From assembly GCA_964058805.1 (NCBI GenBank), contig CAXKVV010001954.1, positions 1 to 23,380 of the forward strand: a stretch of DNA of 23,380 nt. The letters run 5' to 3'. Both the position numbers and the translations under genes were made by a program. The stretch is from Schoenoplectus triqueter. Lineage: Eukaryota > Streptophyta > Magnoliopsida > Poales > Cyperaceae. The stretch's first letter is position 1. Every line of letters starts with the position of its first letter. Of this stretch, positions 1 to 10,341 are shown one piece after another. A model generated the notes under the pieces. That model was given only the letters and a program-made list of their open reading frames with translations, searched no databases and had not been told where the DNA came from.

Positions 1-446
1 AATAATGAATTATAAAAATTGATTTTACATGATATAGTATTTGACATATTTGTCTCAAGATGTCAAGAGTAGGTGCTACTGACATATGATTTTTATAATC
101 CCAACTACAACCACTTCTTGATGTGGACTCTTTGAAATTATTATATATTTTTTTTAATATTTTAATTCTATTGATAAGTTGGTCCATTGTCCATTCGATT
201 ATGTTAGTCTTGGCAGGAAAAAAATGCATGAACTTGCTGATATTCAGGTGTGGTGAAATTGAGGTCAGTCTTTCTAGTGATCGATTGAATCTCTTGAGCA
301 GCAATCAATAATAAATTACTCTCTTCTTTATTGAATTTTTAGACTGAAATGTCTCTACATCTTTTGCTGAAGGACCATATTTATTTTCCCTTTCTATTTC
401 ATGCCAGCCCTTCTAAGGGGCTTACCAAGTTGGTCCATGAAACTAT
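1..446. other. Unassigned AT-rich sequence
   Basis: No gene is recognised here. The only open frame (123-311, +, 62 codons, starting at GTG) is hydrophobic in its first half and matches no family I know. It has no ATG near its start and no visible splice or promoter context, so I treat it as chance. Confidence 0.5.
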
Positions 447-780
447 CACTAGTCCAAAATGGAGAATCAGTGTCACCCCTTAGTATCGGATTTTTAAAAA
501 ACGTGACACTGAAATTTTCTGACACATTAGTATTGGATTTTTATAAAAAATTGACACTGAAAATGTGAATTTAGTGTCAGAGTTTTATAAAAAACCAATA
601 TTAATGTGTCAGAAAATTTTATTGTCATTTTTTTATAAAAATTATCGTCTGTTTTTATTGTAGAAGTATTTGTATCTGATTTTTATAAAAAAAATGACAC
701 TAAATTCAATTTTTTTTGTAAAAATTTGACACTGAAAGTTTAAAAAAATAGTGTATGTTTTTAATTGTACAAGTATTAGT
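447..780. mobile_element. CACTA-like transposon end with palindromic subterminal repeats
   Basis: The sequence from 447 reads CACTAGTCCAAAATGGAGAA, which fits the terminal inverted repeat style of plant En/Spm (CACTA) elements. It is followed by clustered direct and inverted copies of a short motif (AGTGTCA / TGACACT) alternating with GGATTTTTATAAAAA-type stretches up to about 740. Dense subterminal repeats in both orientations are a known CACTA feature. A further TGACACTAA/TTAGTG pair occurs near 1326-1352, but I could not identify a matching right terminus or a 3 bp target duplication. No transposase ORF is visible, so this would be a non-autonomous or broken copy. Confidence 0.4.
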
Positions 781-1660
781 ATCTAAGCTTATTTTGAATA
801 GTTTCTTCTATATTTTGAGATATTTTTAGGGTTTTATAAGTTAGATTACATCATAATAACAACTCTTAATTGTTCTTAAGTTAATATACAGAAGTTATAT
901 AAAAATTTTATGAAAAAATATTGAAGTTTGATGAAATTTTAAAATTGTTGAAAATATTTTTTGTCATAAAACGATCATAACTTTTGAATCGTAACTAAGA
1001 TTTGAGCAAATTATCTCAATTCAGAAACCTTGTTTTATGATCTACAAGGGGTGTTTCAGAAAGCCGGGACAAGCGATCTTTGGACCCACAAAATGCTTTT
1101 TGATATGTCAATTTTTGGATTTAATATTTTCATCTTTTGGAATTTATCGATATTGTTTACAAACGGTTTTGAGGTTCAATTTTTTTGGGGTTTGTAAATT
1201 TATTTAAAGTAAAATTATTCTTTACCAAAATAATATATGAAATATTTTAGAAAATTAGAGAGAAATAATTAAGGTGGTTAATTAAATAATTAAGTTATTT
1301 AAGAAAAGTAGAAAATCATTCTTAAAAATTCAATCTGACACTAATGAGTTAGTGTGCGACCATTTTTCGCGTGCTTCTCATCGTTGCGGGACGATGAGAT
1401 ACGGAAGAAGAACACGAAGATCCCTCCTGAGCGTGCATTTGTTTAGCGTCGGCTAATTCTACCGTTCAGACCCATTGGGATGCACATTTAGGGGTTTTTC
1501 AGTGATTGTGGGTACTTATAGATTCCGATGAGCGCAAGCCCCACCGTTAATTACCCTGGGTTATTAACCTCGAGACACCTCTGGATCTTGAAAGGGAAGC
1601 AAATAGTATACCTAAATAATAGTCAAGTGGTCACGGACTTCGGTGATCGGAATCACTGAA
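781..1660. other. Unassigned repeat-like sequence
   Basis: No coding region is recognised. The composition and a stretch around 965-1060 resemble transposon interior DNA, possibly continuing the CACTA-like element to the left. From about 1360 the base composition becomes more GC-rich, which suggests a junction with a different repeat. Confidence 0.3.
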
Positions 1661-1668
1661 GCACCCTG

Positions 1669-2260
1669 GACTTACTAACAGGTCAGTCCAGTGAGATAGG
1701 GTGGTGAAAAGATAAACTTACTACATATCAGTTCAATCTTTACCGCTCCGAGAGGCGATCTTACTAACAGATCAGATCAACCTCTACGGAAGGATGGGAG
1801 GTGAGTCTACTAACATATCGACTCGACCTTAATTGATCTAGAAGATGGACCCACTACAGATCAGTTAAATCTTTATTAGTCAATGACCAATCACACAAAA
1901 TACAACTCGAAACACTTAGCCGGTTGATCTTGAGATTGGTGAATCAGAAGATGGGTGGATTTGACCCACTTGTTTTATCTTACTGATCTTCTAGATTATG
2001 AATTTCAGGCACTGAGCAAATTCATAAATCTAGGAACACTACTGCACACAAAGTCAAACCTGAAACACTGAGCCAATTTGACATTGAGGCGTGTATATTA
2101 GTGAAAGAACCTACTATAGATCGGTTCAAATTCACTATTTTGAGGATGAATCTACTATAGATCGATTCAATCCTACAATCTCGAGAGATGAACTTACTAA
2201 CAGATCAGTTTAATTTCATGAACTAGAAGACAAACTTATCAACAGATTAGTTTAGTCTCA
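1669..2260. repeat. Degenerate ~44 bp tandem repeat in two blocks
   Basis: A unit with core CTTACTAACAGATCAGTTCA recurs at about 1671, 1717, 1760, 1806 and 1850, then again at about 2110, 2151, 2193 and 2235, with 41-46 bp spacing. The copies are diverged in the tails but keep the CTACTA..CAGATC core. Between the blocks (about 1900-2090) a second motif, CTGAAACACTGAGCCAATTT-like, recurs about three times. There are no open frames. Such short-period arrays occur in untranslated parts of plant LTR retrotransposons, but no element boundaries are seen. Confidence 0.6.
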
Positions 2261-2710
2261 CTAGTATGACTGATCATGAATTACTTGTTCATGACACAGA
2301 GTCATCATAATGTCACCTCTTTGGACATTGTGATGTTCTTCTCCTTTGAAATCAGCACACTTGCTTGTGCTGATGTTGCAGTTTTAGTCATCTTCTTGGC
2401 GAGCGTCATAATGTTCTTATCCTAACTGCTATTAACTAACTGTTTAGAATATTGCATTACTTATGTAAAATCACTATGTTGCTACACACCCCTTGTGTGA
2501 GCATATATAATCACCTCTAAAATGTAAAAGGATTATTACATTTTTATTGATGATTTTTTTATTATTAAGATAATACCCTTTATTATTATCTCAATTTGTA
2601 AAGGTGAATTTATTTTTATTTTTAACTCTATTTATTTTTGTAGAAAAATCACTTGCAAAAATAATAGAAAATGAGTTGACTATTATTCAGGATATTACTT
2701 GGATCTTTAA
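2261..2710. other. Unassigned sequence downstream of the 44 bp repeats
   Basis: No gene or RNA is recognised. A few short hairpins are present (for example TTCATGACACAGAGTCATCA near 2288), and the sequence becomes strongly AT-rich after 2500. Confidence 0.4.
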
Positions 2711-2916
2711 GGTTTTAACAAGCTTTTAAAAAACTTCATTTTAACCGTTTAAACTCCGTTTTAACTTCATCAAAATCTTTTATGTTAAGTAAAAAACTTC
2801 GTTTAAACCGTTAAAATCGTTAAAAGCCGTTAAATAACTCCGTTTAAACCGTTTTAACTCGAAATTATTGCCTTACAGTTAAATCCGTTAAACTGTTTTT
2901 TAAAAGCTTGGGTTTT
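2711..2916. mobile_element. Small foldback element with AAGCTTTTAAAAAAC ends
   Basis: The two ends are inverted copies sharing AAGCTTTTAAAAAAC (about 2720-2734 and 2895-2909). The interior is made of repeated GTTTAAACCGTTTTAAC-like words that also pair with each other. At about 206 bp, with no coding capacity, it looks like a MITE-type element. No convincing target duplication is visible, so the superfamily is open. Confidence 0.45.
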
Positions 2917-2974
2917 AATAATAGCCACAATAATAAAATAACTTAATACTTTATTTATTCCCTCCATCACTCTT

Positions 2975-3224
2975 TTAAGTTACCATCCAAATAATATTTT
3001 ACTAACTCAGAATGGTAACTATTATCTCTATTCTCATATTTTCTGATATATCACTAACCTCACACTATGGATATGTTTGGATGGTGGAAGGATTAGTGCA
3101 AGAATAATATATTTTAGGTTAGTAATTGAGAATAGGGTGAGATTAGTAATATCTCAAAAAATATGAGAAGAGTACTAACTTTTGCTCTTTCGGGTTAGTA
3201 AAATATTATTTGGATGATAACTTG
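2975..3224. mobile_element. Foldback MITE-like element, ~90 bp arms
   Basis: The left arm (about 2975-3066) is an imperfect reverse complement of the right arm (about 3136-3224). The best conserved part is CATCCAAATAATATTTTACT in the left arm against AGTAAAATATTATTTGGATG in the right. The loop contains GGATATGTTTGGATGG, resembling the terminal repeat of the Tourist-like element at 12905, so one element may be nested in or derived from another. It is non-coding. Confidence 0.55.
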
Positions 3225-3239
3225 AGAATAGTTATGTAG

Positions 3240-3955
3240 GAAAAAATAAAATAATGAATTATTTATTTTTTCTTTGATATTAATGATTATTATTTTATTT
3301 TTTATTATTATTGATGTTAGTATTAATTAATTATTATTTTATTTAATATTAAAAAATATTATGTGCAGTGTATTACTATTTTTATTAATCGTTATTTTAT
3401 TTAATGAAAATGACTATTATTTTATTTATTATTAATAATTATTAATTTATTTAGTATTTATTATTACTTTATTTGAATTTAATAATTACTTAATATGACT
3501 TTGCACTATTATTAATTATTATTTTGTCAATACTAATGATTATTATTTTATTTATTATTTTTTGTTATTATTTTATTTAAATTTAATACTGATTTAATAT
3601 CACTTTGTACTATAATTAATTATTTTTTTATTTAATACAAATGATTATTATTTTATTAATTAGTATTCATTATTATTCATTATTATTTCATTTAAACTAA
3701 TGCTTATTTAATATTACTTTTTACTATTATTAATTACTATTTTATTTAACACTAATTATTATTCATTATTATGTATTATTTTTTATATTTTATACTTATT
3801 AAATATTAATTTGTACTATTATTAATTAATTTTTTATTTAATACTAATGATTATTATTTTATTTGTTATTATTTTTAACTATTTATAATTTAGTTATTAT
3901 TTTTAACTATTTATAATTTAGTTATTATTTTTATTATTATTTTGGAAAGAATAAA
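3240..3955. repeat. ~700 bp low-complexity TATTATT/ATTTAAT tract
   Basis: Nearly all A and T, built from irregular TATTATTTTATTTAATA-type units. A 31 bp piece (ATTTTTAACTATTTATAATTTAGTT core) is tandemly duplicated near 3870-3925. There are no open frames of interest. It could be a decayed AT microsatellite or a matrix-attachment-like region. Confidence 0.75.
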
Positions 3956-4140
3956 AAAGTTGATAGGCTGAATAAAAATTAATTTTATTAACCAAAGGAG
4001 AAAAATTCTACTAAACCAACAATCAGATTTTTAACAAAATAACGCTAGTTCGACACTATTCTGAAATTCTAATTTATATTTGAATCTATTTATTTTTAAG
4101 ACTAGCAAGTTATTTATAAGTCTTCTTCGATCCAAAGTAA

Positions 4141-4601
4141 GGGTGTCAATGGGTCGGGTCGGGTTGTGTTCTGATCGGATCATATTATTTTATTATTTTT
4201 TTTTGACATGACCTGATTAAATTCGGATCAAAAAATATTATCTCATATCCGACCCGATCGGATCACAGGTCGACCCGACCCGATCCATTTAAAATAATTA
4301 ATTAATTATTAATTATTTTTATATAATTTTAAACAAATAAATATTGATTAATTTATAATTAATTTTAATTAGTATATAATATGTGTATATTTAAGTTTAA
4401 TTAGTACTAAATCATAAAATTATTTCAAAAAACATAATTAATCGGATCGGATTGAGTCGGGTTGACCTGAACCTAAACCGATCCAATTCGAATAAAAAAA
4501 TTAAACTTATATCCAACTCATTTATCTTCAATCATATCGAATCGAACAAAATTCAGATCAAATTAGATTATCATGTGAAATCGACTCAATAATTGACACT
4601 C
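4141..4601. mobile_element. GGGTC-rich element with inverted GGGTGTCAAT ends
   Basis: Begins GGGTGTCAATGGGTCGGGTC and ends ACTCAATAATTGACACTC, so the ends form an inverted GRGTGTCAAT repeat. The interior has many copies of GGGTCGG / CCGACCCG and GATCGGATC words in both orientations around an AT-rich core. It is 461 bp with no ORF. The form fits a non-autonomous DNA transposon (the ends recall hAT elements), but no 8 bp target duplication is evident. Confidence 0.5.
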
Positions 4602-5063
4602 ATAATTCAAAAACACCCGTACTAATTCTTACATCATCCTTATAAAATATTTTTCCGACTTCTTTGCAAAAAGGAGCAGACCCTAGGCGGAAAGTCGCGC
4701 GGCACAATAAGGCTGTCGGATGGAGGTTCCAGGTGCTGTCGGAAAATACTCCCGATGTGAAGACGAAAGATGCACCAGGTCTCTCTCTCCTCTCCCTCTC
4801 TTCTACGCTATAATTTGGTAATCCCGAATGGTTAATTTTGCTTAACAATTCCTCCTCTCTTTTTTTTTTTCTTTTGATGAAAAGCCCGGGTGGGATAAAT
4901 CTAAGAAGCATCTTTTCTTCTTCCTTGGCCCGTTGTTTGAGAAAAAAAGACAAAAAATATCATTGGGCAGAAATAAGAAGACAAATAAAAATAAAAATAA
5001 CAAACCATCTTGTTTTCATACACATAGTTATAGGAAATGCTCACTATCTCGGACACTGTGCAG
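4602..5063 (+). promoter_or_regulatory. Probable upstream/leader region of the DUF6598-like gene
   Basis: This stretch lies between the GGGTC-rich element and the first recognisable exon. It holds a CT-rich tract (4781-4806), typical of plant 5' leaders, and TATAAT at 4810. An ATG at 4720 opens a short frame to a possible weak donor (AG|GTCTCT at 4778/4779) that is phase-compatible with the acceptor TGTGCAG ending at 5063. This would supply a start for the gene downstream. The model is tentative: the donor is poor, and the CT tract would fall in the intron. The open frames on both strands here are otherwise unrecognised. Confidence 0.3.
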
Positions 5064-8000
5064 AATTTCTGATGTCAGATGCTTTGGGAAACATAAGGTT
5101 GCATTGTGTGCATTTAACTTGAAGCCATGCGAAAGGATCAAGAGGAGACTTTTGGAGGTGTTCTCAATTCAGTTCCTTGTTTACACAGAAGCAAACCTCA
5201 GGTGGATTTTTGGTATCATCGTAGTGAAGACGCCGACTGTACCTTACGTGCTTTCTAAACGCAGCATTGATTATCCCCAGAACGTTGACCAGAATGTAAG
5301 AGAACCTTTATCATCTTAATTTCCTTCTAAAGGGCCTCATGTTGGCTGAATAAATGTATGGGGCAAGTATCCATGTGTGTTTATAGATAGTCTTAAGTGG
5401 AGTATGATTCTCTTGGTGGCCATTGCTGTGTACCTGGTGTCATTTGATACCAGCATGTTGCTATCTCCTCTTAAATGCTGGTATAAGGGCAAGAACATGT
5501 ACCGCAGGTGGGCGCTGATACACTGCACCAGGGTGGGGGGATTGTTCTTTATGCTATACAGTGAATTTTATAAACTATTTCTTTACTAATTTCTAAATTT
5601 AGGGGGGGGGGGGAGCCAAAATAAATTTATGAAGCTCTATCAGTCCCCTGTACCAGCATCAGGGCTTTGTGGTTTGTTGGTTCTTTTTTCTTTTTATGAT
5701 ATCTGTGATGTAAGATTGATTGCCTTTTGATAGTACAAAAGCACGCTGCTATTCTGCTACTTTAGATAAAAGTATTAGTCATAATTTCATCCTTCCCGAA
5801 CACTCAATTTGCAATTTGCATGGTTACTCTTCAATAAAAATAAAATGTACACCCTCCCAGAATGCAAAAAGCCTCAACAGCATGGAACTTTGTCCATAAG
5901 ATTACCTTTCTGCATTATGTTAGAGAACTTGGTAAGCATCTTGCTCAAAATAGAAGCTTTGATTAAAGGTTTGGCCTTTAACTTTGCTCCGATCCTGGCT
6001 TATAAGGTCTGGCAAAAATTGTTAATGAGTGTTATAGGTCAGGAAAGTAATACTGAGGCATAAGGTCAGTGCTACATATTGTTTTATAATTGACGATGCT
6101 TTGTTTATTTGGGACCAAATATTAGTCAAGAACATGATATGTAGTCTAGGTTGTTTCAAATTATTGAAACAGGTGATACCCTACTGTAAGGAATTTTAGT
6201 AAAATACGTTTTATCTTAACATTTGAAACTAAGTTTTCTAACATAAAGCGGAGAGGTAATCTTTTGAACAAAGCTTCGTGCTATTGAAGTTTTGGATGGT
6301 AAACATAAGGCTTTTTGCATTTTGGTAGAGTATATGTTTTTTATTTTCATTAAAGAGTAAGCACACAAATTGAGTGTTCTGGAAGGATGAAAGTATGGCT
6401 AATACTTTTTTATTTCTAAAGTAGCAGCATGGCACCTGATCCTGAAGGAATGTTTTCTTATTTCATCCATAACTATCTATTCTTCCCTGCTGAATCTTTC
6501 ATCTTCTAAATACACCTTTTCCAAGCAAAACAAATCTTTAATTGTTATTACTAAACTTCTTCACTATAGTAATCAAAACGTTTTTCAAACGTCCAAACAT
6601 CAGGTCCTTGAACTTTGTATTCATTGTCTAATAAACTTTTTTTATCCTAATCCTGCCATTAGCAATCTTATGGAAGTATTCAAGAATTAGCATCGTCAGA
6701 CATAAGCTGACCCAGTCTACTTCTCCATTGCCAAAATAATTGTTCTTGTTTATATATTTCATCTTTAATTGCCTTGTATCTAAGATTTTTCGTTTTCAAA
6801 ATCATCCATCCAAGATAATAACATTTAGTTATTCTGCTGAAATTCCCCAAGCTACACTATCAGCCCGTAATGCCCTGAAATTTGATCCTGAACTTATTTG
6901 TAAAGGAATTGTCTACTTTTTGGTCTTTTGGATAGCAACAACATCTAGTTTGTATTGCAAGATACATTTTCCTAATATATACTCTATTCCTTTATTTTTC
7001 TTTTTTTGTGACCGTGGGGGCTTGAACCCATTGACCTGTTTGATGCCATATTAGCTACCATTGAGCTACTAAGCCATTTGCTTTATCCACTTTATATTCA
7101 AGCTTTTGTCTTATGTAATTCTTTTAATATTACGTAGCTTATATATCTGTCCATGTGGTTCCAAGCCCTCAACCAGCCTCTTGCCATTTTCAGAATCCAC
7201 AATTCATCATGCATATAAAGATATATGCAAGATCAAGTTTCTTGAATATTACTTTCGCTACGCAAATTAGGTTTATCTGTTAGGCATCTTTTTCTTTTTT
7301 TTTTAAACTGAATCTGGCTTTTCCTTTGCATCTGGAGTCGCTGCAACAAGCTTAGGGTTTCTAATAGTGTGCTCAATCCGATCAAGAAAACATAAGCTAA
7401 AGCTAATGCACAATGGCTGTCGCGCTAGTGCACTTGCTAAATCTCTCACTTCAGGTTCACCTCTTTTTTTTGGCAGCCTATATTCAGTACATTTTTTTTG
7501 TCTTCACTGCTGCACCAGAGCCTATTAGAATAGGATCTGGTGCTGACACGACTGGCATGCTGGTCAAACTGAACTGCTCTTTGTTGGAGTCTGTCTGAAT
7601 TCACCCCACTGCTCTTTTTATAAGAGTTATGATTGGGGGGGGGGGGGGGGGTGATGCCCTCTGATCAGTAGGCCTTTGGTAAAGAAGGAGAACTAAGTAT
7701 CTCCCCTTATTTTATGGGAAAAAGGTCATTCTTATACGAAGGTGATTTTTAATAGAATGGCCAATGGATGGGTAAATTTGAGTGTCAAGTATCAAAGTAG
7801 GGACTTTTTAACTTTTGGAAGAATAAGAACGCTAAATTTAATATTGCTGTAATACATTTGTTGAAGTCTGAACTCTGGGTTATTTTTATATATAAAAAAT
7901 AAAATAAATAAAATTATAAAGAAAAAACTATTTTAAAACTATTGCAAAAAAAGGTCTGCGCCCAAAAAGACCCAAAAATGGCATTTCGACGCTCATAATT

Positions 8001-9196
8001 TTCTTATCATGTCTCAGAATTTAAAGTTTTTATATTTTTTGGAAAGGTAACAAAGTGTTTTATAACATACTAAAATTTCATGAATATTAGAGGCAGCCAA
8101 TTGAGAGAAAAGTGTCCGAAATACAAAAAGGTCACTAAAATTTTAGTATTGTACTTTTGGACTTTTCTGTGTTTCAGGATGCTTTTCGCCCAATTTGCTG
8201 CTTCAAAATTTATAAAATTTTAGTATGTTATAGAGCACTTTGTTAGCTTTCCAAAAAGTATAAGAATGTTAAATTCCGATAAACGACGAGAAAGTTTTGA
8301 GCGTTGGAAGTTGATGCTGAGACCAGTCCGCGGCCTAGCTTTTTTGAGCCGTTTTGGTCTGCGAAAGTCTGCAGCCTAGCTTTTTTGTGCCGTTTTGGTG
8401 TGTGGCCCTTTATTTTTTTGTAATTTTTTTAAAACAGTTTTTCTTTTATAATTTCATTTTTTTACTTTTATATATAAAAATAACCCCTGAACTCTGTATC
8501 GCTGTGTATTATTTGCACAAATACATATACACATTTTCATTTTCCTGTTCATCCTTTCTCATTTTTCTGGATAGGTTAAATTGTCTTTTGTCATCCTGAC
8601 AGGGTTTTGTTAGGCTAACTGGACCGGAGTGTGGCATAGAAGTAAATGGTGATATTTCCATTGTTCCTTTCCTGTTTAATGTGGCATTTGCTACATTTGA
8701 CGGGCCTCCTCCACATGATATTTGGAGAGCTGACATGGAAGAGACTGACAGCTTATATGACCAGCTCATGTCCCAAAGGCTGAAGACGATATTGGGCCCT
8801 ATGGAGATAAATTATGCAATTTACAAAGATGGTGCAGAGGCCCATCTGGATGTTGCTGTTATCGATTGGGAAGGAGAAAAGGTTGAAATTTATGGAACCA
8901 TCTGTGTGCGAAACAACAAGATTACTGATCCGAAAGCCAGGAATTTGTTGTTTGACAGTAATAGTGAGGATGCCCTCGGTGTTCGTCCTGGAAAAGTAAT
9001 ACATCTCCCTCTTTTAAGGCAAGTAACAGTACTTCCACTTGAATCAGTCCTAATTGTTGATGTGTGCCTGCTGCATTCGGGTGCCATCTTTGCCCAAGGG
9101 ACTCTGAGGTTTGTTGCCAGAGCAACTGGGGATGAGGAGCTCATTCTGATTTGCCATCCTGGTAAGATTAAGGTGAAGGCTACCTGGTTCAACTAA
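5064..9196 (+). CDS. DUF6598-like protein, two recognised exons, 5' end unresolved
   Basis: The recognised coding parts are exon A (up to 5295) and exon B (8603-9196, 197 codons plus stop). Exon A ends AAT|GTAAGA and exon B starts after TGACAG; both are phase 0. The domain starts at a LLEVFSIQF motif (about 5149), followed by WIFGIIVVK. Across the junction comes GFVRLTGPECGIEVNG, which matches the LTGP-R-GIEL-G core I associate with DUF6598. INYAIYKDGAEAHLDVAV and EIYGTICVRN follow, giving the predicted beta-rich pattern to the end. DUF6598 has no established biochemical role; some members are, as I recall, joined to RIP domains in monocots (JIP60 type). No in-frame ATG exists in exon A, so the N-terminus must come from an upstream exon or the gene is truncated. 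The sequence from 8603 to the stop is free of frameshifts, which argues for a functional or recently functional gene. Confidence 0.65.
5753..6425. mobile_element. Inverted-repeat element in intron, ~120 bp arms
   Basis: The left arm (about 5753-5873) and right arm (about 6307-6425) are imperfect reverse complements. Shared blocks include GAACACTCAATTTG, TTTCATCCTTCC, AAAGTATTAG and AATGCAAAAAGCC. About 430 bp lie between the arms with no transposase-like frame. The two short ORFs in the arms (5809-6063 + and 6238-6435 -) encode similar peptides only because the arms are inverted copies. Possibly a non-autonomous DNA transposon; no clear target duplication is seen. Confidence 0.6.
6985..7074 (-). 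repeat. tRNA-like SINE head or retroposed tRNA
   Basis: On the minus strand, an A-box-like TAGCTCAATGG (7058-7068) is followed 29 bases later by a B-box-like GGTTCAAGCCC (7018-7028), then an A-rich stretch (from about 7006 down to 6985). This is the internal RNA polymerase III promoter arrangement of tRNAs and tRNA-derived SINEs. The segment between the boxes does not fold as a standard tRNA by eye, and there is no long SINE body, so it is a short SINE or a retroposed tRNA relic rather than a working tRNA gene. Confidence 0.45.
7868..8495. mobile_element. Mutator-like MITE with perfect 9 bp target duplication
   Basis: The element spans 7877-8486 (610 bp). The flanks are identical 9 bp direct repeats, CTGAACTCT (7868-7876 and 8487-8495). 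The ends are inverted and identical for 21 bp, starting GGGTTATTTTTATATATAAA, and the inverted similarity continues, with changes, across most of the element (for example GTTAGCTTTCCAAAAAGTAT near 8242 against ATATTTTTTGGAAAGGTAAC near 8032). A 9 bp duplication with long inverted arms is the hallmark of Mutator-like elements. There is no transposase frame, so it is non-autonomous. The intact duplication implies a fairly recent insertion. Confidence 0.8.
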
Positions 9197-9871
9197 CAGG
9201 GCTGCGAGGAGGCTGATCAAAACTGATAACTGGTTGTCAAATCCCCTGCTACTTTGGTTTGATGTAGATTACCATCACTGTTTGCTAATTTTGAATGTAA
9301 CTGGAGATAAAAATGCTTTTGCATGTAAGTGGTGGTATTAGTTTGAATAGTATGTTTGCTAAGTTGTTTACTATGTTGTACCCGTGCCGTGCAATTGACA
9401 TATCATTAATATCTTAAGCCTTTTTTTGTCCTTTTACAAAATTAAACAACTGATAATACAATATGATTAGAGGCTTATATTAACCAAGTAAGTGTCAATG
9501 TAGAGGCACAATTTATTTTAACATTACCATATTTTTAATTTCTTCATTCCTTAGTAGCTGCATGTCACATATGCCGGTTGCAATATCCTAAAATCATTAG
9601 AAATTAAGTTTATATAGGAAACGAGATTGATGTGATTTTTTTTTATCGGGACTTAATATTGTGATCATAATATTAGATTTTAATTCTAAAATGACAAAAT
9701 TAAATTGATTTTTTTTTTCAAATGTGATATCACAATAATCAACGATCATAGTACTTCAGCAACTTACATAATTTCATTGTTATGTTTCTTTCTTGATAAA
9801 TTTCATCTCAGCAGGCAAAGCAAAAACAAAGGGGAAGAAACGACCGTGAAGTTTTTTGTTTTTTAAGTTTA
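9197..9871. other. 3' flank of the DUF6598-like gene
   Basis: The 3' untranslated region probably covers the first 150-250 bp, with no perfect AATAAA seen. Beyond that the sequence is AT-rich and contains GTACCCGTGCCGTGCAATTG near 9379, reminiscent of a Helitron terminal hairpin but without a clean CTAG end. No gene is recognised. Confidence 0.45.
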
Positions 9872-10341
9872 CTAGCTATATACCCGCGCGTTGCAGCAGA
9901 ATTTTTTATTTAAACATTAAAATATTATAAGATAAAAAAATTCATATTTATCTAATATTAAATTAAAAATTCACCAAATTATAGAGAAAACATATAATAA
10001 AGACTATATTTAATCTTGGATGAGATTTTTGCACAATATGAGTTAATGATTCATGATTTTTATGGCAAGAAAAGTAAATTATTCTAATATATATTATCAC
10101 CATTAATTTCTTACCAAATATGCACAAAGTTTCTAAATAAAAAACAAAAATTATGGAAATAATAGTATATAAGGGAAAGAAATTGAGAGAAAGAGGGGAT
10201 CAATGGACGCGATCACATACGTTCGATCAACCAACAATAAATATTATCCGTCTAATTGAGGGATAAAATGGGTATAATAAAAATTTACAATGATAAAAAA
10301 TGGACCCTCCAATTCTTAGATGCTTTATATAATAGTATAGA
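9872..10341 (-). mobile_element. Non-autonomous Helitron-like element
   Basis: Read on the minus strand, the element begins TCTATACTATTATATAAAGC at 10341, preceded by A, and ends with a GC-rich segment (CTGCAACGCGCGGGT) and ATATAGCTAG at 9872, followed by T. Helitrons start with TC, end with CTRR after a short GC-rich hairpin and insert between A and T, so both termini fit. At 470 bp with no Rep/helicase frame it is non-autonomous. The terminal hairpin is poorly paired, which lowers confidence. Confidence 0.6.

Larger units (their letters stand above)
5296..8602 (+). other. Large intron of the DUF6598-like gene
   Basis: A 3307 bp phase-0 intron inferred from donor GTAAGA (5296) and acceptor TGACAG (ending 8602), which join two halves of one domain at the expected place. 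It contains a 670 bp inverted-repeat element, a tRNA-like SINE head, G runs of 12 (5602-5613) and 17 (7635-7651), and a Mutator-like element ending 116 bp before the acceptor. The small open frames inside (for example 5377-5589, 6740-7054, 7413-7598) match nothing I recognise. A missed small exon cannot be excluded. Confidence 0.6.

Noticed and set aside
4600..4953. 117-codon minus-strand ORF
   Set aside because: It starts in the leader of the DUF6598-like gene and is charged/low-complexity at its N-terminus because of opposite-strand pyrimidine tracts. It resembles no family.
8509..9192. Several minus-strand and +1 frames over the last DUF6598 exon
   Set aside because: Overlapping frames of a clear coding exon; only the + frame from 8603 shows a family pattern and splice support.
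9372..9400. Second Helitron-like end (CCCGTGCCGTGC)
   Set aside because: No CTAG/CTRR terminus and no matching TC end found; too weak to list as an element.
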